Source: JAGOFO01 sp964522105
Lineage (GTDB): Bacteria > Myxococcota_A > UBA9042 > DTJE01
Reading direction: 5' to 3'
Length of the DNA stretch: 64,000 nt
Assembly: GCA_964522105.1 (NCBI GenBank)
Contig: CAZFVA010000003.1
Span: 121,499-185,498, forward strand
Shown here: piece after piece, positions 42,892 through 52,595 of the stretch
Layout: the number at the start of each line of letters is the position of its first letter
How positions within the stretch are numbered: the stretch's first letter is position 1
Position numbers and translations under genes: made by a program
Notes under the pieces: generated by a model
Told to the model about the DNA's origin: nothing
Database searches by the model: none
Seen by the model: the letters and a program-made list of their open reading frames with translations, nothing else

Positions 42892-44202
42892 TCACGCCTT
42901 TCTGACAATCCGCGCGATGTAGAACCCATCAAGATCATGTCGCCACGGGAATATCATAAGTGTCTGATCCGGCTGAACAAACGGGGCTTCAATTCCGGTC
43001 GACTCAATTTCGAAATCTGGATTTACGGCCAGTACATTTCTGACAACGTCCGGGCCTTCGGCAGTCGCGAATGAACACACGGCATAAACAACCCTTCCAC
43101 CAGGTCTGACCAGGCGCAAAGCCCTTTGCAGCAGGGCTTCCTGCAATACGGCAGCCTTTGCGAAATCAGATTCCACGCGGGCGTAACGGACTTCCGGTCT
43201 TCTGCGGATGGTGCCGGACCCGGTACATGGGGCGTCCAGAAGAACGGCGTCAAAAGATCCATCCATATCTGCGGGCAGGTTTGTCCCGTCAGCGCCAAGC
43301 ACCCGTGGTTTTCCGCGTCCCGCTGTCCTGCAAAGTTCCTTGCACCGGTCCAGTTTGCGGGTGTCGTTGTCGACTGCAAGTACTTCTGCCCCGGGCGCGC
43401 AGTCCAGAATCTGGGAAGTCTTGATACCGGTGCCGCAGCACAGATCAAGAATCTTTTCGCCATCTTTCGGGTCCAGCGCCTGCACCACAAGCTGTGAAGC
43501 TTCGTCCTGCGGGACCAGAAGGCGTGGCACGGCATCGGTCGAAAGCACCCGTCCCGAGTCAAGTATCAGACATTCAAGGGCGTAACTGCCCGGTGTAAAC
43601 GTCGATTCGGCGGCGATTATTGCCTTTTCGGCATCGGCCCTCAGGTCCGGGTCGCATGAAACCCGCACCGCAATCGGCTGGGGCAGCGTCAGGCTTTCAA
43701 GTTCAGCCGGATCGGGCATCCTGCCTTCGGCCTTTTTGATCAACTCGGCAAAGACATAAGGAATTGAAAGAAGTTCTGCCGCAGAAAACGCCTGCATCGT
43801 TGCATCAAGATCCCTTTCCACGGCGCGTGTTACAGCGTTTACAAACTTCGCCGGACCATCGCCGTCAAGTCTTCGCGCCGCATTTACAGACCCGGACACT
43901 CTTGCGTGCACCGGAATTCTGGTTAAAAACATGGCCTGATAGGCGTGGCACAAAAGCAGCTCCCGAATCATCGGCCTTGTCTTGTCCATACCCTGACTGA
44001 TGTGTTTTTCAACGACCTTGATAAGGACTTGACGCCGCCGAAGGACTCCGCCGACCAGTTCGCGTAACAGTCCGAAATCCCTGGGGTCTTTGTAAACCGA
44101 TGCGGCGTGATTTGTCAGGTCCGAGCTTCTTTCATGACCATTGATTACTGCCTCAAGAATTATGGCAGCGTCGGTTCTGGAATCACCGGTAAATTTTTTC
44201 AA
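42892..44202 (-). CDS. rsmB: 16S rRNA (cytosine-967-C5)-methyltransferase RsmB-like
   Basis: A 436-residue enzyme: an N-terminal NusB-like helical RNA-binding domain (~5-140), then a Rossmann methyltransferase with ILDLCCGTGIKTSQI (SAM site), the DAPCTGSG motif and YAVCSF, giving the two catalytic Cys of m5C methyltransferases. RsmB methylates C967 of 16S rRNA. Length is normal. The start is TTG, overlapping the stop of the upstream flippase-like gene (TTGA), so translation is coupled. The last ~20 residues (FPWRHDLDGFYIARIVRK) are the usual family ending. Confidence 0.9.
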   Translation of the reverse strand: MKKFTGDSRTDAAIILEAVINGHERSSDLTNHAASVYKDPRDFGLLRELVGGVLRRRQVLIKVVEKHISQGMDKTRPMIRELLLCHAYQAMFLTRIPVHARVSGSVNAARRLDGDGPAKFVNAVTRAVERDLDATMQAFSAAELLSIPYVFAELIKKAEGRMPDPAELESLTLPQPIAVRVSCDPDLRADAEKAIIAAESTFTPGSYALECLILDSGRVLSTDAVPRLLVPQDEASQLVVQALDPKDGEKILDLCCGTGIKTSQILDCAPGAEVLAVDNDTRKLDRCKELCRTAGRGKPRVLGADGTNLPADMDGSFDAVLLDAPCTGSGTIRRRPEVRYARVESDFAKAAVLQEALLQRALRLVRPGGRVVYAVCSFATAEGPDVVRNVLAVNPDFEIESTGIEAPFVQPDQTLMIFPWRHDLDGFYIARIVRKA

Positions 44203-45209
44203 ACTGTTTTCTCTTCGGGGCGCGTACCCGCTTCAGGATTTTCGGCCAGATATTTTGCAACGCCGGGCATGCAGATCAGCCCGATAACGATTCTGATGGC
44301 AAGCACTCCGAAAATTCCGGCCGTAGAAAACGCGTCCACCACAGCAACTTTGCCTGCAGAAAGCGGCGCGATGCTGTCCGGCACATACGGTTGATAGAAG
44401 TCACGCATCGCGACCTGTGTCGAGCCAATCCCGGAAATTGAAATGGGGACCAGGGCAATAAATGCCAGGATTGACATGTAAAACAGCAACTCAAGGGGCG
44501 GCACTGATGTCCCGAAACTTTTCATGAAGAAGAAATTCATGACGCCGTATTCAAGGATCAGCATCATTCGCCCGGCAGTTGCCAGTAGCAGGGATTTTGC
44601 GCTTAAGTATCTGAAGGCCGCCAGGATATCCAGGGCAAGCAGTTTCCCGACCCGGCCCGGTGCGTTTTTCCACCTTGATGCAAGGCATATAATCGGCCCG
44701 CCAACCAGCCCGCCTGCCGTCATAAGGCCCAGAATTGTCGTAGGAATCCTGCCCAGAGGTGAGTGCCCGGTCCAGATTGCAATCTGAACGAACAGACTGA
44801 AAACGGACAGGTCGATGAAATTCAGAAGAATGAACGGACTGCCGGCCGCGCCCCAGCCTTTCGAGCTGCGCTTCTTGACGATCGCGGCCATCATCACAAG
44901 GCCAAGATTATAGTTAACAATATTAAGCAGATAGGAAGCGCCCTTGATGCGGGCGAATTCCCCGAATCCGACCTTGATTCCGACCTGGGACAGCAGAAAA
45001 CGCATTGTCGCGACATCGGTCATGTATGTGATCATGACGGCAATCAGGGCGGTGACCCCGAACATCAGCAGATTAGCCCTTTGAAATGCGTCTGCGGCCG
45101 CGTTCAGGTCGGTGGTCAGTATCAGAAAAGTCAGCAGACCGGCCGTCCCCAGCCACGCGACTGCTGCGCGGATACGATTTTTGCGGGTGGTTTTGTTGTC
45201 AGCATCCAT
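44199..45209 (-). CDS. LPG-synthase-type membrane protein (flippase domain, UPF0104)
   Basis: A 336-residue polytopic protein with ~8 TM helices. It matches the lysylphosphatidylglycerol synthase TM region / AglD family (PF03706): GFGEFARIKGASYLLNIVNY near helix 3 and LVPISISGIGSTQVAMRDFY near helix 7. The mprF-type catalytic domain is absent, as in stand-alone members, which may flip lipids or lipid-linked sugars. Upstream partner of rsmB in a two-gene transcript. Confidence 0.8.
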   Translation of the reverse strand: MDADNKTTRKNRIRAAVAWLGTAGLLTFLILTTDLNAAADAFQRANLLMFGVTALIAVMITYMTDVATMRFLLSQVGIKVGFGEFARIKGASYLLNIVNYNLGLVMMAAIVKKRSSKGWGAAGSPFILLNFIDLSVFSLFVQIAIWTGHSPLGRIPTTILGLMTAGGLVGGPIICLASRWKNAPGRVGKLLALDILAAFRYLSAKSLLLATAGRMMLILEYGVMNFFFMKSFGTSVPPLELLFYMSILAFIALVPISISGIGSTQVAMRDFYQPYVPDSIAPLSAGKVAVVDAFSTAGIFGVLAIRIVIGLICMPGVAKYLAENPEAGTRPEEKTV

Positions 45210-45318
45210 CGCCGGATATTGTATTGCACGACAGAATATTCAGCGAATCATTATTAAACCTGTGGCAGGCAGGTGATAATATGGGTCAGTTGGCCTGAAC
45301 AAAGGTGTCTTTGCCGAC

Positions 45319-47541
45319 ATGAATCCGGAATCACAACATCAGGGCGCTTCAAGCGTTCTTTTTGTGTTCTTCTACCAGTCGCCCGGGGATACGTTCAGGT
45401 TTCCCGGGCTGTTCGCCTGTTGCTGTGGCGAACTGAAGAATCGTGGTGTCAGTGGTCACGTTGTGGAAGTGTGCCTTGATGTCCAGAATCGCGAAGCTTC
45501 GGACGCGGCGATGGCCGAATTTGCGGCGATGCTGGCGGATCTGGCCCCGGCTGTTATTGTTTTAGAAGACGTGTTTGAACCGGAAGTCTTTGAAATTGTG
45601 CGGCGCCATTCGAATGCGCAGGTCGTTTCCACTCAGCCCAGCGGGGTCTTTCCTGAAGGCGCCGTGGACGTCTCGGTCGATTTTTTTGCCACGAATCCCG
45701 CTGTGCTGGTCGATGTCGTGCAAAGAATCGTTAAAAGTCAGTCACTGGCCGGTCTGCCGAATGTTGCGACGGCGGAAGGTTTCAGATCGACTGAAACGGT
45801 GAAATGCGGCCTGCCCCCTCTGTTTGTCGCTGAACCTGATTATGACTTCATAAGATTGCCGGTCGCCGCATCGCGTCCTTCTGACAGGTTGTCCGTTTAT
45901 GTGAATCCGGGGTGTCCGTGGTCGTCCGATGTCCAGGAAAATCCGCTGTTTGCGGGCGTCGATCTGTCTAATCCCGGGATATCACGAAAGGGCTGCAGTT
46001 TCTGTCATCAAGACGGTGAATACCGTGGCCTGGATGCCACAGGAACGGTCAATCGCATAATTTTCGAGCTTGAATGCTGGCGTCGTCGCTGGCCGGATTG
46101 CCGCGAAATCGTTATCTGGGACGAGTCGCCGTGGCGTTTTCTGCCTGGTCTTGTTGAAGAAGTTGGCTCAAGACGACTTGGGCCCCTGGTTATCTGTTTT
46201 CACGCCAGGGCAGATCATCTTGTCAGGCAGGCAGGCAGGATAGAAGAGGCGTGTCAGGTCGCGACCCGTCACAGCAGCGCAGGTGTGTCGCTCGCGCTGA
46301 CTCTGGTCGGTTTTGAAAACTATTCGCAGGCTGAACTGTCCCGGATGAACAAGGGCATGTCCCCGTCCGTGCTGACTGAAGCCGCGTCTGTGTGCAGAAG
46401 GATTGCTGACGAATGGCCTGACGTCTTTGAGTATGACCGCTTCAAGACTTCAAGTTTTATTCTGTTTACGCCATGGACGACCGCAGCCGACCTGATCGCC
46501 AATACCGAAGGGTTCAACAGGGATAATATCCTTGAATTTTCGACAGGTATGGGGCTGACCAAGCTTCGCCTGTATCCGAATCTGCCGATTTATCATCTTG
46601 CCGTCAGGGATGGTTTGACGACCCGCGCCGGCTACGATCGCTTCATGAACAGCGCCAGGCGTTTCGGGTATGCATCCGATTATCCCTGGCGTTTCAAGGA
46701 TGAACGAATCGAGTACGTTTACAGGGTTTACGAGGCGTTGTATCCGCTTGTGGAACGAAACGAGCAGGTCGATCTGCTTGAGTGGTGCCTGAATGCGGTT
46801 TTTTCTGCATCCGCGGATCAGATGGATGCTCGCGTGGCACCTGAAGAGTTAAGCGCGCTTTTTGTGCGCCTGAAACAGGCGCTGGCGCACATGAACGGCT
46901 CGTCTGTTGTGCAGCAGGCCGGGCAGCCTGTTGCCAGGCAGTCGGGGCATTCCAGGACTCTTGAACTTGTACTTTCCGGTCCCGGGCTTTCGCGCCCCGG
47001 TAACCTTCCGGATATGTTATGTGATCCTTCGCCGTCGCGGCTGGCCGTCCGTATCGCCAGGTATGGATCGGGCGCGGATTTGATTCATGTGATCGGGCGG
47101 GAACCAACGATGTCGCCCGTGTTCCTGAGGGCCGTCTATCTTGCCCGTCAGTCCGGGATTCCAAAGGCTGTGGTCAGGACGGATGGCATTGTTTTTTCCG
47201 ATCCGTCTGCAATGGCCAGGGCTATTCGTGCCGGGTTGACAGATATCGAGATGCGGATTTTCGGATTTGATCGTTCAAGCTGGCTGCATCCTGTATCAGG
47301 GCAGGGTGCTTTTGACCGGTCAATGGAAGCCGCCGCCATGATAGGCGCGTCATCTTCTGTAATTAACGGCCGGGCGCTTGTGCAGCTTGGTCCGGTGCCC
47401 CCGGATCGAATTCCGGATGTCAGGAAACTGGTGCTGGATTCCGGCCTGCCCCGTATTTCATGGGAGTCACCGATAATTTATCTGCCATTTTCAGGGTTAA
47501 AGCAGTTCGTCACGACTGTGGAAGAATATCAGGATAATTAA
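45319..47541 (+). CDS. Large radical SAM protein with stretched cluster motif and degenerate second domain
   Basis: A 740-residue protein. Residues ~10-160 are an incomplete B12-binding-like alpha/beta domain. The radical SAM cluster site reads as CPW at Cys199 and CSFC at Cys226 and Cys229, i.e. CX26CX2C instead of CX3CX2C, with REIVIWDESPWRF as the following strand. Residues ~585-705 look like a second radical SAM half without cluster Cys: IHVIGREPTMSPVFL and DIEMRIFGFDRSSWLHPVSG match the GGEP and second-half motifs of ordinary radical SAM proteins. Only weak ribosome signals at the start. It converges with another radical SAM gene, four bases apart. Substrate unknown. Confidence 0.75.
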   Translation: MNPESQHQGASSVLFVFFYQSPGDTFRFPGLFACCCGELKNRGVSGHVVEVCLDVQNREASDAAMAEFAAMLADLAPAVIVLEDVFEPEVFEIVRRHSNAQVVSTQPSGVFPEGAVDVSVDFFATNPAVLVDVVQRIVKSQSLAGLPNVATAEGFRSTETVKCGLPPLFVAEPDYDFIRLPVAASRPSDRLSVYVNPGCPWSSDVQENPLFAGVDLSNPGISRKGCSFCHQDGEYRGLDATGTVNRIIFELECWRRRWPDCREIVIWDESPWRFLPGLVEEVGSRRLGPLVICFHARADHLVRQAGRIEEACQVATRHSSAGVSLALTLVGFENYSQAELSRMNKGMSPSVLTEAASVCRRIADEWPDVFEYDRFKTSSFILFTPWTTAADLIANTEGFNRDNILEFSTGMGLTKLRLYPNLPIYHLAVRDGLTTRAGYDRFMNSARRFGYASDYPWRFKDERIEYVYRVYEALYPLVERNEQVDLLEWCLNAVFSASADQMDARVAPEELSALFVRLKQALAHMNGSSVVQQAGQPVARQSGHSRTLELVLSGPGLSRPGNLPDMLCDPSPSRLAVRIARYGSGADLIHVIGREPTMSPVFLRAVYLARQSGIPKAVVRTDGIVFSDPSAMARAIRAGLTDIEMRIFGFDRSSWLHPVSGQGAFDRSMEAAAMIGASSSVINGRALVQLGPVPPDRIPDVRKLVLDSGLPRISWESPIIYLPFSGLKQFVTTVEEYQDN

Positions 47542-47545
47542 GGTC

Positions 47546-49228
47546 TTACGGCCCTGTTTCTTTCTCGGCCCCAGGATTATCACGCACTGATCTGTGAATC
47601 CACACCGGATAAGACCACATGATCCAGCCGTTTTCAGGCGCGGCAAATCTGTGGTGCAGGTAGTCTTCATTAAGGTTTACAGGCTCGATCATCCTGGCGA
47701 CGTTGGCTTCCAGAAGGTTGTTTTTTCCCTCGAGGCTCACCCCGACAGTTCTGGCCAGGTTTACTTGAATTCCACGGCGCTTGATGTCAGACAGAAGATT
47801 CGGCAGATCTTTCAGAATCTTTGCCTTCAAGTTATCAGAGTGAACGGGAAGCAGTGGGTCCATGCCTTCCGGTGCCGACAGCAGCAGTCTGTTTCCGCCG
47901 CTGGCAACCAGGTCGTCAAGAAGGTCCAGGAATACTTCACGGTTGAAATCGCACTGGTCGCTGTAAATGCTGTTTACGACCGTAAAAAGGACGGGGGCCG
48001 GTTTGACGCCCGGTTTGAAAAGCTTCAAAGCTTCCTTGATTTCGTTGATATTTCCCGGGATTGATACGCGGGCGTCGGGTGGTCGTAACTGGGGCGGCCT
48101 GGCAACCAGAATCACGCGGCTGACATTGTTGTCCCTGCAGACCCTGATGAAGTCCTGTGCCGGACACAGGCTGATTCCGCCCCAGAACAGAACGGGGGCC
48201 GTGGCGCCGGCCCTGGCCAGGTTTTTCAGCAGCAGGTCAAGCGCATCCGCGCTTAAAAGGTCTGTGGACGATAAAGACGACGATTTTGGAAGCACGAACG
48301 GTCGGGACGACATGATGTCGGCCAGTATCATTTTGAACATGGCGTTCTGGGAAACGTGCTCAATCCGCAGGCCCGGACAGATGGCGTCACATTCAGAACA
48401 CTGCGAATACTTATAGAATTGTCCCGTGACCGTCCCGATTGCCGAAGAGCCGTCAACAGGGTCAAATTCCCGCATTGTCTTCAGATGGTAGCCCTGGATT
48501 TCGATGTCGGGCCCAAGATTTGACAGCAGGCACGGCGGGATGTTGTACGGCTTGACCCTTCCAGCGGGCAACCCGGTGGCAAGAGCGTCCCGGATACCTT
48601 GAACAATTTCGTCGATTCCCAGCAGGAATCTGCGGCCACGGTCCAGATTTTCCTTTGACAGGATGAAAGGTTGAACAATGTGAAGCGTTGCGCCGTGTTC
48701 TTCACCAAGAATAAGCGTTTCCCGCAGCTTTTTGATGTTGTCGGGAACCAGCACGGTGATGGTCGTAATGTCGAATTCAAGTTCCTGTTCGACCGTCGCG
48801 TCCCGAAGGTTCTTCATTCCGGTAAGGGCCTGGTCGAAAGAACCCGGGACCATCGTGAGCGCCTCGTGCGTCGCCGCGTCCGGTCCGTGCAGCGAGATGC
48901 TGACGCGGTTAAGGCCGGCCTTCAGCATCAGGTCGGTGAATTTCGGGTATGCGAACATCCTGCCGTTGGACGTGATTGATACTTTGGTGAAACCGACCCG
49001 CCGCGCATAATTGACCAGCTCGGCTATGTCCCGTCTGATCGTCGGTTCGCCCCCTGAAAATGACACCTGGTCGTTCCCCTGAGCCCTCGCTGTATCAATC
49101 TTCTGTCTGATTTCTTCGAACGATGGCTGTGTGACCGTGCCGGCGGCCCTGATGGCGGGCTGAGGGCAGTGGGCGCAGCGGTTGTTACATCCAAGCCCGG
49201 TTTCGATCGTTACGACTGTACTGGCCAT
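47546..49228 (-). CDS. Radical SAM protein with extra C-terminal TIM-like half
   Basis: A 560-residue enzyme: radical SAM domain with CNNRCAHC (Cys14, 18, 21), VSFSGGEPT, and VSISLHGPD, then a cysteine pair cluster region CSECDAICPGLRI (~230) that may bind an auxiliary Fe-S cluster, then a second ~250-residue alpha/beta region (LFWGGISLCPAQDFIRVC, ILVARPPQL, NRLLLSAPE) resembling a barrel half without the cluster Cys. The start at 49228 (GGAG six bases upstream) is preferred over 49276. Divergent from the ABC permease gene, so it could be co-regulated with it. Confidence 0.8.
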   Translation of the reverse strand: MASTVVTIETGLGCNNRCAHCPQPAIRAAGTVTQPSFEEIRQKIDTARAQGNDQVSFSGGEPTIRRDIAELVNYARRVGFTKVSITSNGRMFAYPKFTDLMLKAGLNRVSISLHGPDAATHEALTMVPGSFDQALTGMKNLRDATVEQELEFDITTITVLVPDNIKKLRETLILGEEHGATLHIVQPFILSKENLDRGRRFLLGIDEIVQGIRDALATGLPAGRVKPYNIPPCLLSNLGPDIEIQGYHLKTMREFDPVDGSSAIGTVTGQFYKYSQCSECDAICPGLRIEHVSQNAMFKMILADIMSSRPFVLPKSSSLSSTDLLSADALDLLLKNLARAGATAPVLFWGGISLCPAQDFIRVCRDNNVSRVILVARPPQLRPPDARVSIPGNINEIKEALKLFKPGVKPAPVLFTVVNSIYSDQCDFNREVFLDLLDDLVASGGNRLLLSAPEGMDPLLPVHSDNLKAKILKDLPNLLSDIKRRGIQVNLARTVGVSLEGKNNLLEANVARMIEPVNLNEDYLHHRFAAPENGWIMWSYPVWIHRSVRDNPGAEKETGP

Positions 49229-49367
49229 TAAGGCTCCGTCAAAGCTCCGCACAGATGATAGGGATAAAACTGTCATGTATCAATGCGGTTTGACACATGA
49301 AGCTGTCAGGCGGACAATATCGCCCGGAAAGTTCCTGTCAATATTGCCGGGATTAGAATGGACAAGG

Positions 49368-51113
49368 ATGCCAAGGATCATCAACTACGAACGGCCTTTA
49401 TTCAAGGGCCGTGCGCCATTTTCTGTGTACGATGTTCCGATTGCGATCGCAGTCTTTGCACTGATCTGGGCATTTCTGACCGTCGGCCGCGATATGGCCG
49501 CCCCGGTACTTCCCGAAACCCGTGAACTTGACCTGAATTTCATCCGACTGCCCTATTATGCCATGCGCTCTGTCGCCAGAATGTTCATTGCCTACGCATG
49601 TTCCCTGCTGTTTACGTTTGTGTTCGGTTCGCTTGCAGCCCATAACAAGACGGCCGAAAAAGTCATTATTCCGACGATTGATATATTGCAGTCAGTTCCA
49701 ATCCTCGGCTTTCTGGCCATAACTGTTAACGGCTTCATGGCTATGTTTCCGGGGTCGATGCTTGGCATTGAACTGGCGTCAATCTTTGCGATATTTACGT
49801 CCCAGGTATGGAATATTGTTTACAGTTTCTTCCAGTCCGTACGCGCCATACCAAGGGATCTGACCGAAAGCGCGGCCATTTACCGGTTACGGCCGATCCA
49901 GCGGTTTTTCAAACTTGAAGTCCCATATTCAATGATAGGTCTGGTCTGGAACAGCATGGTTTCATTCGGCGGCGGCTGGTTCTTTCTGGCGGCCAGTGAA
50001 GCGATTACCGTTCTGGGCAAGGATATCCGGTTGCCGGGTCTCGGCTCTTACCTTGCGACGGCCGTTCAGCAGGGTAATTTTGCCTGTATCGCGGCGGCCA
50101 TCGGTACGATGCTGCTGATCGTGATTCTGCTTGATCTCGTATTTTTCAGACCCCTGCTTGCGTGGGCTCAGAAGTTTCAGACAGGGTCTGATCTTGAAGG
50201 TGTGTACGAATCAAATGTGCTGACGGCCCTGCAACGGTCAGTCCTGATTGAAAAATTTCAGGAACATGTTTCCCGGCCGTTCTGGTCTTTGCTGATAGAT
50301 CGCCTGCCTGCAAAACTGGGTTCATCACGCTTTAATTCTATTCCGGCCCGCAGAAAGCGAAACATTTCCTGGGTCGGGATCAGTCTTCTGGTAGTCGGTG
50401 CCGCCGCGCTGGTTTACAAGGCGGGCGACGGTATCCTGTTTCTTGTCAGAAGCATGACCCTGTATGAACTGGGAATCATCTGGCTGGCCGGGCTGACCAC
50501 GATGGTGCGCGTGTTTGCTGCGGTCGTTCTTGCTTCCCTTGTGTGGGTTCCGATTGGAACTTACATAGGTATGCGACCGGCGCTTGCCCAGAAGATTCGC
50601 CCGATCATTCAAATCGGGGCGGCGTTTCCGGCAAATCTTATCTTCCCGTTAGTCTTTCTTCTTTTTGTGGCAGGCGGGGTGAACCTGGGTATTGGCTCTG
50701 TAATCCTTATGTTTATTGCCACCCAGTGGTACATCCTTTTTAACGTAATTGTCGGTGCGCTCAGTGTCCCGGATGACCTTAAACAGGCCGCTGATGTCAT
50801 GAGACTGAAAGGCTTCATGCGGTTTCGGACACTGGTTGCGCCAGTTGTTTTTCCTTTCTGGGTGACCGGTGCGCTGACTGCGGCGGGCGGCGCCTGGAAC
50901 GCATCAATTGTGGCTGAAGTTGCGTCTTTCGGTGAACACAAGATGTCGTGTTTCGGTCTGGGATCCTACATTGCCGAAGCGACCGTTAAAGGCAACTGGC
51001 CGGGCATCATAGTGTCGATTGTCGTGATGTGTCTTCTGGTCATTCTTATGAACAGGTTCCTGTGGCGACGCCTGTACAGATATGCCGAGGAACATCTTTC
51101 CCTGGAAAGTTGA
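49368..51113 (+). CDS. Double-length ABC transporter permease, NitT/TauT type
   Basis: A 581-residue protein with two BPD_transp_1 permease domains in tandem (~60-280 and ~370-575), each with the EAA-type loop: AIPRDLTESAAIYRLRPI and SVPDDLKQAADVMRLKG. It thus acts as a fused homodimer-like core of a nitrate/sulfonate/taurine-type importer. The start at 49368 is the first sensible ATG (upstream in-frame codons run into the divergent gene), though the ribosome site is poor. Overlaps the ATPase-gene region (start 16 bases after its stop). No binding-protein gene is adjacent; the PhnD-type protein at 3815-4636 is far away, and no link is shown. Confidence 0.85.
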   Translation: MPRIINYERPLFKGRAPFSVYDVPIAIAVFALIWAFLTVGRDMAAPVLPETRELDLNFIRLPYYAMRSVARMFIAYACSLLFTFVFGSLAAHNKTAEKVIIPTIDILQSVPILGFLAITVNGFMAMFPGSMLGIELASIFAIFTSQVWNIVYSFFQSVRAIPRDLTESAAIYRLRPIQRFFKLEVPYSMIGLVWNSMVSFGGGWFFLAASEAITVLGKDIRLPGLGSYLATAVQQGNFACIAAAIGTMLLIVILLDLVFFRPLLAWAQKFQTGSDLEGVYESNVLTALQRSVLIEKFQEHVSRPFWSLLIDRLPAKLGSSRFNSIPARRKRNISWVGISLLVVGAAALVYKAGDGILFLVRSMTLYELGIIWLAGLTTMVRVFAAVVLASLVWVPIGTYIGMRPALAQKIRPIIQIGAAFPANLIFPLVFLLFVAGGVNLGIGSVILMFIATQWYILFNVIVGALSVPDDLKQAADVMRLKGFMRFRTLVAPVVFPFWVTGALTAAGGAWNASIVAEVASFGEHKMSCFGLGSYIAEATVKGNWPGIIVSIVVMCLLVILMNRFLWRRLYRYAEEHLSLES

Positions 51114-51129
51114 CGGCGGAGGGGAAAAT

Positions 51130-52500
51130 ATGGCCCTTATAGAAAGAAACAGAAAGACAACCGAGCTTTCGCTGACAGCCGAAAATGTTGATCAGACAAC
51201 AATCCTTCAGACTAAAGGCGTGTCCAAGTGGTTCGGGGGCTCCGGCGACGGTTCGCATGTCGTCGTCCTGGAAAATATTGATTTCGCCATTCATGAAGGT
51301 GAATTTGTTGCGCTGCTTGGCCCGTCAGGTTCCGGCAAGACTACGTTTCTGCGAATTCTGGCCGGGCTGACGGAACCTTCGGCCGGTGAAGTCCTTTACC
51401 ATGGCAAGCCGCTTTGCGGGGTAAATCCGGGTGTTTCTGTTGTATTTCAGTCGTTTGCCCTTTTTCCGTGGATGAGCGTACTGGAAAATGTGGCGCTTGG
51501 CCTGCAGGCGGACGGCATGGACTTGAAGAAGGCCAGGGCAAAGGCCATCGGCACGATTGATATGATCGGTCTGGACGGATTCGAAGACGCCCTTCCGCGT
51601 GAGCTGTCGGGCGGTATGAAGCAGCGCGTCGGTTTTGCGCGTGCGCTTGCCGTTGAGCCTGAAGTTCTTTGCATGGACGAACCGTTTTCCGGTCTTGATG
51701 TCCTGACTGCGGAAAACCTCCGTGGTGAACTGATGGACCTGTGGCTTGAAAAAAAGATACCGACAAAAGCCATCCTTGCCATTACCCACAGCATTGAAGA
51801 AGCCGTCTTGATGGCCGACAAGGTCGTGATTTTCTGGCACAATCCCGGTCGCGTCGCTGCCGTGCTGAAGGTCGGTCTTTCCCATCCCAGGGACAGGAAA
51901 TCGCCAGTTTTCAAGAAGCTTATTGACCAGATTTATACGATTCTGGTTCGTCAGTCTGAAGTTGAAACGAAAGCCAGCCTGCGACCGCTTGCGTTGCGGA
52001 AGTTTCAGAAGCTGCCGCATGCCCGCGTCGGTGCCCTGTCCGGTCTGCTTGATCTTGTGCAGGAGCAGGGTGGCCGGGAAGATATTTACGAGCTTGAAGG
52101 CGACCTGAACATGGAGGCCGACGACCTGCTGGAGCTGACCGAAGCCGCGTCAATCCTTGGTCTGGCCGTACTTGAAGACGGCGACATCAGGCTGACTGAA
52201 CTCGGTGTCAGGCTGGTCGAGGGCGACATCCTTTCCAGAAAGGACGTATTCCGCGAGGCAGTTGCCGGATCGGTCGTCGTTATCAACCAGATTCTGCAGG
52301 CTTTGAATACTGCGTCACATCACAGCATGGACGAGGAATTCTTTCTGGATGTGCTGGAAAATCACTTTACGCCCGAGGAAGCCGGTCGTCAGCTCGAGAC
52401 CGCGATTGACTGGGGCCGGTATGCTGAATTGTTTGCATATGACGAACAGGCCGGTGTGCTGTACCTTGACGAAGAAGAGGTCGCGGACGCCGACGAATAA
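51130..52500 (+). CDS. ABC transporter ATPase with C-terminal AAA-associated domain
   Basis: A 456-residue ATPase. NitT/TauT-type nucleotide-binding domain with Walker A GPSGSGKTT (~64-72), signature LSGGMKQR (~159-166), Walker B VLCMDEP, and H-loop THS. A C-terminal extension (~300-455) matches the AAA-associated domain (PF09821), found on some nitrate/sulfonate-type ATPases next to double permeases. GGAGGGGAAAAT before the ATG at 51130 decides the start. Couples with the permease gene 16 bases upstream. Confidence 0.88.
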   Translation: MALIERNRKTTELSLTAENVDQTTILQTKGVSKWFGGSGDGSHVVVLENIDFAIHEGEFVALLGPSGSGKTTFLRILAGLTEPSAGEVLYHGKPLCGVNPGVSVVFQSFALFPWMSVLENVALGLQADGMDLKKARAKAIGTIDMIGLDGFEDALPRELSGGMKQRVGFARALAVEPEVLCMDEPFSGLDVLTAENLRGELMDLWLEKKIPTKAILAITHSIEEAVLMADKVVIFWHNPGRVAAVLKVGLSHPRDRKSPVFKKLIDQIYTILVRQSEVETKASLRPLALRKFQKLPHARVGALSGLLDLVQEQGGREDIYELEGDLNMEADDLLELTEAASILGLAVLEDGDIRLTELGVRLVEGDILSRKDVFREAVAGSVVVINQILQALNTASHHSMDEEFFLDVLENHFTPEEAGRQLETAIDWGRYAELFAYDEQAGVLYLDEEEVADADE

Positions 52501-52539
52501 GTCATTGCGGCCAGCCGATTGACCCTGCCGACACGTTTA

Positions 52540-52568
52540 TTGATTAGAAGCTTAAATAATTGTAAATT
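52540..52568 (+). promoter_or_regulatory. Candidate sigma-70 promoter for the SUMF1 lipoprotein
   Basis: TTGATT (52540-52545), a 17-base spacer, and TAAATT (52563-52568), both 4/6 matches, in an AT-rich stretch 28 bases before the ATG at 52596. The leader would be short. Also fits as the separation point from the upstream ABC operon. Confidence 0.35.
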
Positions 52569-52595
52569 ATCGATTAGTTGCAATGCTGGTGCTTC

